DNA of 64,000 nucleotides from Rutstroemia sp. NJR-2017a BVV2 (Eukaryota > Ascomycota > Leotiomycetes > Helotiales > Rutstroemiaceae), in assembly GCA_002946415.1 (NCBI GenBank), contig NJPS01000010.1, positions 1,302,001 through 1,366,000 of the forward strand. The letters are read 5' to 3'. The notes under the pieces were generated by a model that saw only the letters and a program-made list of their open reading frames with translations, did no database searches and was not told where the DNA came from. Position numbers and translations under genes: made by a program. The stretch's first letter is position 1, and each line of letters begins with the position of its first letter. Below, in pieces: positions 19,935 through 32,006 of this stretch.

Positions 19935-22031
19935 ATGCCTGCTAATACTCAAACCTGCAGCCGTCACGATGATGCAATTGTCGTGCGAGATCCTCATACC
20001 CGGGAGCTAGCTCTTCGAAGCGTATCTCCAGAACTCGCATTGAACGACTGCCCGACATGCCACAGACCATTGCGAACGCCTTCACCAGAGCGACAGCAGT
20101 CTTCCCATGCCTCGGCGCATTCCAATACCTTTATATCTCCAGAGTACTTTCGCATGCTTCAAGCTGTGAATAGCGCATCTGATGAAAACAATCCTCCATC
20201 CAGCCCGATTCGCAGACTCGTAGAACCCGCCCTTACAACTGGGGGAAGTAGTGTGGCAGAGTCGGAAAACAGCGTTGAGTTTGTGGCTAGCACGCCTGCG
20301 GTAGCGGGACGATCCAGCATAAAAAAGGAAGCTTTTAGTCCGAATTACTTCAAAAGGTTTTTCATAGAGGAGAAGGAATTGGGTCGTGGCGGGAAGGGCG
20401 TGGTACTTCTTGTTCGGCACGAGTTAGATCGAGTCTCTCTCGGTATGTGACGTCTTGGTGTGCAAAGAATGCTATCCACTGACCGAAGTAGGCCAATTCG
20501 CATGCAAAAGAGTACCTGTAGGAGATGACCATGCATGGCTGGAAAAAGGTGATACCAGTAATCTCCTTTCTAGGCTTGGTTGCTAATGCATGCAGTTCTC
20601 ATCGAGGTCCAGCTTCTACAAGGGCTCTCCCATCCCAACCTCGTCTCATATCGCCATGTCTGGCTTGAGGACGTTCAGCTAAACCGATTTGGCCCTTCAG
20701 TGCCCTGTGCTTTCATTCTTCAACAATACTGCAATTCGGGAGATCTTTTACATTACATAGTCGGTTCGACCTCGCCACCACTCAGTACCAAGGAGCAGTT
20801 GAAAGAGCAAATGAGGAGAAGGTCGAAAGGAGCTGCAGAACGACCGGATCTAAGCTCTAAGCAACGAAAGCTAGCGTTCGAGGAGATTTATTCCTTCTTT
20901 AAGGATATAACTTCAGGGCTGGCGCATCTACATGCAGCTAATTATATTCACAGAGACTTGAAACCAAGCAATTGTCTTCTTCACCAGGATGGATCCGACA
21001 TGCGATGTCTGATCAGTGATTTCGGTGAAGTGCAAGCGGAGAACGTCGTGCGAAAATCCACTGGATCTACAGGGACGATATCGTACTGTGCGCCTGAAGT
21101 ATTGAAGCAAGACCAATTTGGTCATTACGGGAATTTCACGACTAAATCGGATATCTTCAGTCTTGGGATGATTCTATACTTTATGTGTTTTGGGAGACTT
21201 CCTTATAAGAGTGCCGACAGCTTCCATGAGGATTTCGAAGATATGGACTTGCTAAGGGCTGAAATTAGCAGGTGGTCAGGGTTCCATGACGAGAGACGAG
21301 AACGACCCGAGTTGCCTAATCAACTCTACAATTTCCTAAAGAGGTTGCTCGCGCTCGATCCAAACGAACGACCAAGCGCAGGTGAAATCTTAGAAGCGAT
21401 CCGTTCGGAAAGAGGACTTCAGAATCCTCAAAGGATTAGACCAAACAGCACTTCAGCAATCCGTGGTAGGATCCAAGCTATCGACTCACCCGTGCCTCCC
21501 TCGACCCCAGTGCACGACCGAGAACCAAAGCGCGTACGTTCGATGGCTTACATAGAGGATGCGGTCTCTTCTGGCAGTTCATCCCGCTCCTCATCGCCAT
21601 CTCCAGATGCGCAATTGACGATCGAGGTTGCGCGCCACCGACCTTCAAATTCGATTCCGAAAACGACAATCACAACGCCCTTACTCATGCCCCCGCCAAC
21701 AACACGTTTCTCAGCGCTCATGAACCGCGTGTCCTTATATCGCCACTATACGGAATCATGGGCCCGGCTAAACGAGCAGACATTGAGCTTGTTTGCTAGG
21801 ACATTCATATTTCTTGTCAAAGTCTTCGTTATATCAAAACCATGTCTGTCGTCTATCGCCAGACAAATGGTCTGGTATCCATTGGTGATCCTAGCGGCGG
21901 TTGAACTTGGTCTTGGGGCAAAAACAAGATGGCGGCTGACGGGCGTACTTTTCACTGTGCATTTTTTGGTTGCGGGCTTGTTCAATTACTTGGGCCCGGG
22001 TCTTTGTGATCGGAGGTTGGCATTTGCTTAG
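19935..22031 (+). CDS. IKS1: Serine/threonine protein kinase, Iks1 family
   Basis: A protein kinase of the fungal Iks1 group. Exons: 19935-20442, 20492-20548 and 20596-22031, with two short introns, giving 666 aa. A CPTCHRP zinc-ribbon-like pair and the SPEYFRML segment sit in the N-terminus, both typical of Iks1. Kinase motifs follow in order: glycine loop GRGGKGVV, Lys in FACKRV (about residue 175), HRDLKPSN with Asp at about 309, SDFGE with Asp at about 330, then CAPEVL. All catalytic residues are present. An insert rich in Lys/Arg separates the lobes. The C-terminus has hydrophobic segments (MVWYPLVILAAVELGLGA, LTGVLFTVHFLVAGLFNYLG), so the kinase is probably membrane-bound. Substrates are unknown. 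Confidence 0.93.
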
Positions 22032-22944
22032 GGGATTGCATTGGAGGTTATGATGGAATGTAAAATATGGGTTTAATGAAGTGGATGATTATCATGATGG
22101 ATGGATGGATGGCTGGCTTTGTGTGCATTTTCTTTACTTTTCTGGAGGGGATTTCGATGCCGTCGCTTGCTTGACGTGTTTAAAAAGCATCTTGAGTTCG
22201 GTGCATTGCTTGGCATAATGGCATAAAGGGAATAGTGGATGATATCATGCAAGAACATAGGCGATGAGGACGGAAATTTATGATTATACTATCACATAAC
22301 GCAGTCACCTCAGCATGGCAAATGATGTGATTTCCGGCTCCCCTTATATAAATGCTTCGGCAATCAATAGCTCAACACCTCATCGTTATTCCTAGACTGA
22401 GGCCGATCGGTTGTGATCATCAGCTGCTCTAAGCATTTCGGCGTCTTCGCGGCACTGTCGGGGTCATTCCGTGCGTTGTGCATCCATAATGGTAACTAAT
22501 TCGTCGGATCTTGTCTCGTAGTTTGTGGCATATTGCCCAGAACAGACACCAAAGAGCCTGCGCTGTGAGATGGGGCTTGCAATGTGTTTGTAGTAGAATG
22601 GCATATAACCTATTGCCCGTGAATATCTAAACCTTCTTCTCGTACCTCTTGGTAGATGTGCATGATATGAGCTAGCCGCGTGCTAGCTGCTTTACAAATG
22701 TAATACAGCGAAGTTTGGGAACATTCGAGAAGAATTAAATGATTTGAGCCGGGGAAGGGGTATAGTACAACATCTCCTGAATCTCTCAAGCTCTCCTAAC
22801 ATAAAAACGTATACCGTAGTCATATGGGTCTTAGATAGTACCCTTCCAATTACTAAATCGCAGTTCCGCTATCATAACTAAAATACGACAAGGAACCTCG
22901 CAATTTCCTAAGAAACTCCGTCTAAACTTTAAAACCTCTTGCCC
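22032..22944. other. Convergent 3' gap
   Basis: This holds the 3' regions of the Iks1 kinase and the Fat1-like gene. A short GATG microsatellite occurs at about 22094-22111. No gene was recognised. Confidence 0.5.
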
Positions 22945-24943
22945 TTACAACTTGACTCTCCCCGCATTCAACTCAGCCCACTCCTTTTCCTTAAAAGGCA
23001 CATATTCACCATCTTTCAACCACCACAAATCATCACCATCTACTTGTTCCAGATCCACGCCCTGCTTCCTAATCACATGCTTCACCATTTTGATCGTACC
23101 CGTAAGATCCATTGATTCCTTCTTGACTCGCAAGAACACCGGCACGGCATAACTGGGGAGTCCTTTTCTTGCAAACGCAGCTAGATCTTTCATGACATGC
23201 TCAGGTTTGCTCTCGCCCTTTAGAACAATGGCGACGCATCCTGCTCGACCGTCATGGTGGGGAAGTTCTACTCCATACACATTCGCCTCCTCGATCGCGG
23301 GGTGTGTGGACAAAACTTCCGAAACCTCGTTTGTGGAGACGTTTTCCGATTTCCAGCGGAACGTATCGCCGATTCGGTCGTTGAACCAGACTCTGCCTTC
23401 GGCATCCCACCTCATAACGTCACCGGTGCGGAACCAGGCGTCGCCTTTCTCGAATACGTCTCGTAACACTTTGCTTTCGGACGAGCCTGCGTTGTTGAAG
23501 TATCCTTGGAACGAAGCTGCTACATCGGCGGCATCGAGCTTGTATAGCATTTCTCCGGGTTCGCCGTAGTTGACTTTCTTGCAAAAGCCGGTCTCCGCTG
23601 AGCGGAGGGGTTGTTCTGTTTCGATGTCCAGTTCCACCACAGCCCAGCCTCTTCGCAGCAAAAGCCAGTAAAAGAATCCATTGCGGCCGACTGCACCCTT
23701 GCTGAAGTCGTTCCTGGAATAATTCCAGCTACCTCCTGAACTTTCCGTTGCAGAATAAAATTCTGCGATGGTGTCGATGTCGAATCGTTCCTTGAAACGA
23801 TTCCACACGTCGGGTCGAAGCCCATTTCCAAGTGCCATTCTAACGCTGTTCTTCTTGTCGAGATTCTCGCCGGTTACGGGGTCGAACTGAGGGGGGGCTG
23901 ATAGGAGGTAGCGACACGTCTCACCCACATATTGGATGATTGTGGCGTTAGAATCTCGGACTTCTTTCCAAAATTTTGACGTGGAGAACTTCCTGCCAAT
24001 ACAGATAGCACCGCCTACAGCGAGCGTTGTGCAAACACCAAGGACACTAGCAGAAGCATGATAGAGTGGCATACACTGAACACAATTAACGTTGAGCAAC
24101 AGAAGGGAAAAAATGAATACTCAGCGTACCGTATAGAGTATGTCAGTTTGACGATGGCCACACCAGCGCGGTACTAGTATAGAAGCAACGTTTGCCTTCT
24201 TCCAGCTAACAATAGCTGGCTTGGGTAAGCCAGTAGTACCGCTGGTGTAGATGAGAGTTCCGATATCCGCAGGATTACTTTCTGCCCTTGAGGAATCTGG
24301 CTCCCTGATCCCTTCAGTAGATGTGATGGCAGCCTCGATCTCAGGTGTAAAGATCTGGAAAGTGACATCAGGGAGCGAATCCTGAACTTCCTGAGTCACA
24401 TTATGCTGAATTTCCGGGTCGACGATGCATAGTCTCGTGGTGGAGGTCTTGATACAATGCGATAATGCTTTGTCTGTAAGGTTGTAGTTGATGAACGCTG
24501 GTTTAGCTCCGATACTCCATAGCCCGAACCAAATGAAGATGAACTTCTCCGAATTCATAAAATCCATCGCTACTATGTCCTTCGTTTTGATGTCGAATGT
24601 GTTTTTCAACCATGTTCCATACTTCAACACCATGTCGTATGTCTCCTTGTATGTCCATTTTCTACCCTCGAAAATAATGAATGTGTCGTTTGCATGGTTT
24701 CCCAGGGCATGCTCTTCGAGTATATAGAACATGTTCAGGCGCTCCTGCTTCGCTCTTCGATTCAGAATCACAGACGCCTTGAGTGCTCCACCCAATACTC
24801 GATAATCGTTGCCCAGGGAGAGCTTCGCATTGAGGTATGCTAGCCCAGCAAGGGCTGCTGGAGCTGCTACAACTAAAGGAACTGTTCATGGCTCGTTAGT
24901 ATATGATGGTTCAAATTGGGCGTAGAGGAAACTGACCAGGCAT
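22945..24943 (-). CDS. FAT1: Very-long-chain acyl-CoA synthetase / fatty acid transporter, Fat1 family
   Basis: An adenylate-forming enzyme that activates long and very long fatty acids with ATP and CoA, usually at ER, lipid body or peroxisome membranes. Exons: 24937-24943, 24130-24881 and 22945-24075, giving 629 aa, the normal Fat1 size. The first coding exon is only 7 nt, supplying MP plus one base; GT-AG borders and a CTAAC branch support it. The N-terminus has a membrane-type stretch, VPLVVAAPAALAGLAYL. AMP-binding motif IYTSGTTGLPKPA and the FATP signature GDTFRWKSENVST are intact, with RTGD before the hinge. The C-terminus RVKL is a weak match to a peroxisomal PTS1 signal. Confidence 0.95.
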
Positions 24944-25725
24944 TGTGACAACTGGGAGGGCACAACGATCACAAAACCGATCTCGCGGCCTTTAGGCAAA
25001 GCAGATATGAATGGAGCACCTCTCAGCTGCTGATGCCGATATAATATAATTGTAATTATGAAGATTTATGAGACAATGAACGTAGCAAGCAAGTTATCTT
25101 CCACAAACACACAGCCCAGGAGAATTGACGCTGTCAAGGTATACGATGTATATAGCAAAAGCAGAAAACAAGAACAAGAGCGGAAAATTGATGAGGAGGG
25201 GGAGAGAGAGTTGCATTAAGACCCCTACCTACTGAACTACTCACCGCATAAATCTGGGGATGGCATGGTAGAATCCTACCGTTGGTTTGGGTAGACGGGA
25301 GTGCACGAGCAATTATGCCTCGGCTCGGATTTTCGGTGGGTTTTGACACTATTTTGCGGTTTGCCGCTGCGAGCTGCAGCGGAATCCTTTGATTCGGGCG
25401 TCTGTTCCCTGATCTCTCTTTGGAAAACGACTCTCCATCCATCCGCGCCATTGAAGGAAACATGATTTGGTCGATGACAATGATTGGAGGTGTGACTCCA
25501 AAAAGACAATTGATGTAATCTTACCTTCGGATGTACCTTCGTACAGAGTGATAATTCGACAGGCCGTGGTAATCTTACAGTCGCCGTTTTGTAGACCTAG
25601 CCTGTGCGACCTCTTGGATGGTAGCCTTGTTCCCCTAAACTCAGCCTTCTCATCGCTAAAAGTTCTCGGTCTCGACTTATCGCCGTGTCCTACAATTGAC
25701 AGATGGACAGCTAAGCTTCGTCATA
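24944..25725. promoter_or_regulatory. Divergent promoter region of the Fat1 and PIG-S genes
   Basis: About 780 bp between head-to-head housekeeping genes. Short frames on the minus strand (25134-25509) have no motif. No specific element was identified. Confidence 0.5.
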
Positions 25726-27390
25726 ATGTCCACCACAACAAATGAGCCTGCATCCTCAGGACTGCGCAAAGAAACAGAAGAAGATGTAAAGGTCGTGAAT
25801 AATATTCCTCCCGCGGATGCTGTGGCAGCGATACGGAAGAAAAAGGAACCGCCCCCAGAAACACCTGAAAGCATCCGGCTGCGAAGTCTGGTTATACTTT
25901 CATTTTGGGCCATCGTCGTGTTATTTGGACTACCGCTATGGTGGAAGACAACTACAATCTACAGGGCTCCTTTGCCCTTAGATCAAATGATAGACTGGGC
26001 GGAGGGCAGAGTATGTCAATTATATTAAATGCGGCCATGTTAACTCACTATTCTATAGGCATGTCGACCTGTATTTCCCCTCCGCATATCGATCGAGGCC
26101 GAATCCCTACAAGAACATGAAGCACAAAACCTATTACGTACTACACAGCATGCCCTCGATGACTTGAACGATTTCTCGGCGCATCATCTACGATTACAAT
26201 TGTCCCCTCCAAACAATGCCTCATCAAGTTCGGCAGGATTTTCTACAGGTGGATTGGGAGAGGAAGTTGCTTTGGTCATTCGCCTTCTACCAGGCACAGC
26301 ACTAGAGGCAGATCTACAAGCATATGCGCCAATACTGGATATCTACTATCCTCCAAGTCAAATTCCTTTAAGTTCATCTTCGTCGTCTTCGCTAGCTACG
26401 TATATTGCAAACACTTTGAGGGGAGTCTTTGCTGAAGAGCAAGCCATGATCGCATATCTTCTATCAACAAGTTCCGCACCACCGGAAAGGAGCCCAAAAG
26501 CTCTAGCACCGGAAGTCGCAGATTCACTAGCAAAGTGGACAACACGATCATTGAAATATTCTGGGACCTATCACTTGACTTTCTCTCTCTTTACCCCAAC
26601 AGCAACCCCATCTTCCTGGGAGATTGAAGCAGCTTTGGAGGAATATATGAAGCCATTGTTAGAAAGCTTTACGGCGATTAGCAATTTCACAATCGATACC
26701 CAGGTTCAGTTGTATGCTGCACCAGGTGTGAGTGGGAATGTGCTAAGAAAAGAGGATCTGAGCGGTTTCATCAATGCTGCTGAATGGCCATTGAGCCCCA
26801 GTATTGGGGGAGCACCTACCATCAACTTTATTCTGTATGTAGGCGATATGGAAGTTGAGGGCGGTGGGAAGAGTTGGCTGATACCCCAGTGGGGAGGAGT
26901 CGTGATTCAATCAGATATCTCTGATTTACGGCCTGTTATGCTCACTTTCTCTAAGCAGCTCATGTCGTTACTGGGGGCACCGGAAAAGGGCTCGTTGCCG
27001 TTGAGATTGATGACATTGGTTCGAGTTCGTAGTGCTGGTTTGTTGCTAAAAGCGAGCGGAACCTTGGGAAGTCTAGCAAGACTAAGTCGAGCTCTTCCAT
27101 CTATCAGCATTCCCGAAACTGTGGCAGATGGTGTGTATACGGCTATTGAGCATCTGAAGAAAGCTTGTGACGGATTGGGTGGAAAGGAAGGATTAGAGAA
27201 TGCGAGAATTGCCGAAGAAGCTGCAGAGAAAGCCTTCTTTGAAAAGAGCATGGTCGGTCAGGTCTATTTCCCTGATGAACATAAAGTCGCCGTTTATATG
27301 CCGTTGTTGGGGCCGATCGCTGTCCCTTTGGTGATGGGCGTACTGAAAGAAGTCAAGGCTTGGAAAACCCGAAGAAGCGCTGCCATCTGA
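25726..27390 (+). CDS. GPI17: GPI transamidase subunit PIG-S (Gpi17)
   Basis: A subunit of the ER transamidase that attaches GPI anchors to proteins. Two exons, 25726-26010 and 26059-27390, give 538 aa. The start at 25726 (ATAATGTCC) puts a short cytosolic tail before the first helix, LRSLVILSFWAIVVLFGLPLWW, immediately followed by KTTTIYRAPLPL, the hallmark of PIG-S. The large luminal region contains INFILYV and SWLIPQWGGVVI, and a second hydrophobic helix, VYMPLLGPIAVPLVMGVLKEV, lies at the C-terminus. This two-ended topology is that of the family. There is nothing unusual in the gene. Confidence 0.95.
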
Positions 27391-28061
27391 TAATTAGAAT
27401 AATGACTAATGAGAAGTCCCGATGCCACAATCTATTCGTCCGGGAAAGCATTGCAGTTTATCATTTATAGGAGTTCTCTGATAGAGCGTCATCCAATTTT
27501 CACATATGTTCACAAATGTTCAAATCGGGCAATCTCCTGACGTTTGTTACTAAACCCGGCCTCTACATCTTAGATTCTTCCTCCAAGCAACCTCCAAGCT
27601 TAACTGCAAAATTTCAAGTTTTACGAGTACTTCGACTCTTGATATTACTGAAATCGAGCCTGACGTATTTGCAGTCGTTGCAGGCAATTGGTCGGCGGAG
27701 ATGTTTAACACTATCGCCGGCTCGTATAGCATATGGAAACTTAGATGATCACACTGAGGAAGGAGCACAAGTTTCGAAGATAGCAGATATCTCTAGAAAT
27801 ATAAGACAATAACCCTGATATGCATAGGAAATGAACTTCATGGACCTCCTGATATATCCGAATGTTCAAATCCTGATATGGCAATGAGACGCCACAATCT
27901 TGGTAACTGTGGCTGGAGCCTGCTAACAAAAACTCTTCAGCCACAGTCGCAGAGAAGAAATTTGACCTGATGAGCCCAGTCACCCACTACTTTGGGCTTT
28001 AAAAATTCTTTCGGAGACCACAGAAGATGATACTGCAGTTATATCAAATACTTGTACATCA
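27391..28061. other. Intergenic region
   Basis: 3' region of the PIG-S gene and promoter of the WD40 gene. The word CCTGATAT occurs twice, at 27813-27820 and 27871-27878. No gene was recognised. Confidence 0.5.
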
Positions 28062-31000
28062 ATGTCTTTCAAGGTCCGTAATACTACTGGCTACATAATG
28101 AACGCGTCTTGACCAGGACTCCAGCTCACTTGCTTCATTATCTTAGCACAACCATTCGCTGAGTCCAATTTTGGCGCTGGAGTTCTATCATACTTCTGAT
28201 GGCCAATCGTTGATACTTGCTGCAGAAGGATCGTTTTTGAAGATCTTCAATGCCGAGTCCTCGCGTATAGTGGCCCAGTGCCGAGTCTTTCAAGAACAAG
28301 CCATTCACGGGATCGCCGCCAGAAATGCGACTGAAGATGTCGACGATTTGGAAGTGGTTATCTGGGGTGGACCGCATCTTACTTTACTACGCAAGTCCGA
28401 CATTAAGAGGCTAATACATCAAGATGTGACTAGCATTGCTGAGATGGCTGCACTGGCCAGCGACTGGATTCTGAGCGTTGCGTTCAGCCCTTGGAGGCAA
28501 GAAAGCTGCGTTTTGATAACGGCTCATAATGCCATGCTACAAGCTAGCTTGTCAAAGGAGCTACTGCTGGGAACTACCCGGATAGAGCAGTTACAGCCTC
28601 CTTCGCGGTCGATGCTATACTCAGCTAGCCTTGTCATTGAGAATACAGACGCTGTCATTGTAGCAGCAGGCACTATTTTTGGTGAGGTTATTGTTTGGAA
28701 GTGCGCGGCTTCTCAGGAGGGCACAGTATTCTTGAGTGAAGTCTTGTTCGTTTTCACGGGTCACGAAGGTTCAATTTTTGGTGTCGATATCTCACCACTT
28801 ATCACCGACAGCGATGGGAAACCTATGAGATTACTAGCAAGCTGCAGCGATGATCGTACGATACGTGTATGGGACATCACTGGCGCACAGCAAAGAGATG
28901 CGGCCACTGAGGAGTTGATCAAGGATCTAATGCCACGAGAGACTGGATTCGGTGGGAATTCGCATTCTGAACAGGGCACCAATCCCTTCAACAGGTGTGT
29001 CGCGGTGACGATGGGTCATGCTTCTCGCATCTGGGGTGTCAAGTTCGATTGCCAGGGTACTTCACAGCCGCAGGTTAACTCATCGACCACAATCTTGTCC
29101 TTTGGAGAGGATTCAACTACTCAGCAATGGGCCCTTCAACTAAGACCGGAGACTTACACTGAGAGTAAAAATGCTGGTATCATAGAAGTCGATGTGTCTA
29201 AGCTTAACTCGCATGACTCTGGTAAACTCACGCACATCAAAACTTTTGCGTTCCATAGTGGTAAACATGTTTTTGGTGCCGCGGTAGCTCGAATAAAGAC
29301 CGGACATAATCTCTTAGCCACTGGCGGAGCTGATGGGAAGATATCAACCTATACCTTTGGTGACAGAGCGACGAAAATTTCGGGATTGAACGTCCAAGCA
29401 CAGACTGATTCTTCTGCACGGCTCGATATCACGGGGCATGATGTGGAAGGGTCTTCTCAATCCTCAGTTTTCGAACTTGAAGAAGTATTAAGTTCCTTTT
29501 CTTCTGCACGGCCTTCTATAGAGGAAGGCGACCAAAAGTTGTTGAAGAAAAAGAAGTCCATGAGGGATGCATTTAATCGCTACGCGTTTGTTTCTGAGGA
29601 TATTTTCTTAGTCACCACGAACGACGGGAAAGTTCTCAAAGCCGAAATTGAAGATTGTATACGCTTCACTGAGTTGGATCTGCCGCCGTCTAATTCTCAA
29701 GATCTAAAATCGTACTCCGCCCTCAAAGGTCTTCCATCTATGGGAATATGCCTTCTAGCTGGGTCAAGTGGCACGTTGTTCTTATATCGACTTGGTTCAT
29801 CGATAGTGGAAATCGGCTGCGTCAACCGGAAACCATCTGACATATTCATTGTCCGACATGGAGTCGATGCAGCTCTTGAATTACTGGTGAATTTGGTAGG
29901 CTCGGAGTCTCTACTCGTTTTTCCTATTCATGCTACCCTTGGTGATTCCCGTGTTCTCGGAGAAAGTAGAACACTTACCCTACATCCAAAATTTGTGGTT
30001 ACAAGTGCAGGCCGATGTGGCTCCATTCTTGTACTAGGGTCTAGAAATGGCCATATAGCTATTCACGATGATCGCTATGACTCTCTATCTAACTGGGGTC
30101 GTGAGAAGACTGGCACCAATGACGCGATCACTTCCATTGTCCCAATACCTAGCACACAGGAGGACTCAAAACAGGTCCCTTCCTTTGCAACAACAAGCCG
30201 TAACGGCACATACTCAATATACTCCTATACGATCACGGAAGATACCAACACACCAATGATTTCATGCATCCATCGTGCATCACCTCCATTCGGACCAATG
30301 ATCGAGTCTTGCTGGTTTCAAGGATCAGATCTTATCCTGTACGGCTTTAAAAGCACGCACTTGGTGGTTTGGAACGAATCTAATCAGTCCGAAGTTATGC
30401 GTATTGAATGTGGCGGCGCACACAGAGCCCACGCATATTCTCCGCTCAAGGCTGAAAGTGCCAGGGGCAGTGGTCACCTAGTTTACACCAAAGCTTCCAA
30501 ACTACATCTCCATTCTTATAGTCTACCATCGCATCGCGTCATGAAGTCTGGTGGTCATGGTCGCGAGATCAAAGCTTGTGCCGTACTTCCTGGACATAAC
30601 TTGATAGCGACAGGTGCCGAGGACACAAATATACGACTATGGCGATACAACGAATCCGGTCTGGGCCAATTCGTATGTCTTTCAGTGATCCAGAAACATA
30701 CTGCAGGCATTCAGCATCTTCGGTGGCATGGCCCTTCTTACCTCTTTAGCAGTGGTGGCGTTGAAGAGTTTTACGTCTGGGCAATCCGGGACATTCCGGG
30801 ATTCGGCATCGGTGTGGTCTGTGAAGCATCTTGTCCTGATCCTACTGATGAGCAGGATCTAAGAATCATGGGTTTTGACGTCTCTGATATGCCAGCAGGA
30901 TTGGTGAATGAGTCGAGCTTCCTCATCAGTCTTGCCTATTCTGATTCTACTATTCGCACATATTCATACTCTAAAACAAGAGGGTTCAAGCTTCTCGTCC

Positions 31001-31638
31001 GGGGACAATACACAACCTCTTGTTTGACTAAGATAAATCACCTAAGCGTAACTGATACTGGATTGCATATTCTCACCGCAGCTACCGACGGTAGTCTCTG
31101 TACTTGGCATGCTCGACTTAATGCACTTGCAGATTCCGACGCTCAGGCGCAGGAGTTCTCGCTACTCTCATACAAGAAAGTGCACCAAAATGCTGTCAAG
31201 TCTCTCGACGTAGCAACCATTCATGCTGGTAAACGAACTGTCGTCGCTACTGGAGGAGATGACAACGCTCTCGCCATCACCATATACGATGCGCAAGAGT
31301 CATCAGCAGTATTTGAAGCAAAACCAGAGACCATAATTCTCAGATCTGCACATGCGGCAGCTATCACTGGCCTTTCATTTATCATTGAATCGAAAGATGA
31401 AGAGGGAAGACTATCTATTGTTTCGTCGAGCACAGATCAAAGAGTTAAGACCTGGAGAGTCAACTTCCGACCAAGGGAAGAAAAGAACGTAGATGTATGC
31501 CCGATAAGTATTCAGATGGTTGGGGATGGATTCACATCTGTTAGTGATATCGGTGATCTTGCTGTGCTAGATGAGGGGAAGGGAAAGAAAGCAATTGTTG
31601 TTGGACAAGGCATGGACGTTTGGTCTTTCGAAGAATAA
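28062..31638 (+). CDS. TRM734: WD40 protein, WDR6/Trm734 (Rtt10) family
   Basis: A large WD-repeat partner of the tRNA 2'-O-methyltransferase Trm7 (FTSJ1), which modifies the anticodon wobble base. The main exon runs 28147-31638. No ATG opens it; family alignment demands upstream residues, and the acceptor TTAG at 28143-28146 gives HNHSLSPILALEFYHTSDGQ. I join it to a 12-nt first exon, 28062-28073 (MSFK), over a 73-bp intron with a weak GTCCGT donor, giving 1167 aa, typical of WDR6. WD-like repeats: GHEGSIFGVDISP...LASCSDDRTIRVWDI, GHASRIWGVKF, LLATGGADGKI, GHNLIATGAEDTNIRLWRY and AAITGLSF...SSSTDQRVKTWRV. The first exon is the least certain part. Confidence 0.9.
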
Positions 31639-32006
31639 GTCAACACAGTTCATGATGCAGAGCGCTACACACCCACTTCGCATGGGGCTATGAGAACTTC
31701 GGACGCGACACATTTGCGTGCGATACACAAGAACTAGAAAGCTTCGATAACAATATATTTCGAGGCGCATGGATTTGTTCGTCCTGATGTGTAGCTATAT
31801 TAAATATTTCGACCGCGACAATGAATCAGATCCCAATATTATACCCGTGCAGGAACATACAAAAGGAAATCAAAGAGATGAGACTAGTACTCACTTAACA
31901 CACCACACTAAGAATCAAATACTTACCCCATCAACTATTTCTCTCTGCCGTCCTGCCCAATCTTACACAAACCCTACCCTACATCTCCCCGTCTCACATA
32001 TTCCAT
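31639..32006. other. Convergent 3' gap
   Basis: 3' regions of the WD40 gene and the phytochrome gene, rich in C and A towards the right. No gene was recognised. Confidence 0.5.

Noticed and set aside
28171..28173. Start of the WD40 protein at the TTG opening of the long frame
   Set aside because: Family-like residues continue upstream to an acceptor at 28146, and nuclear fungal genes rarely start at TTG.
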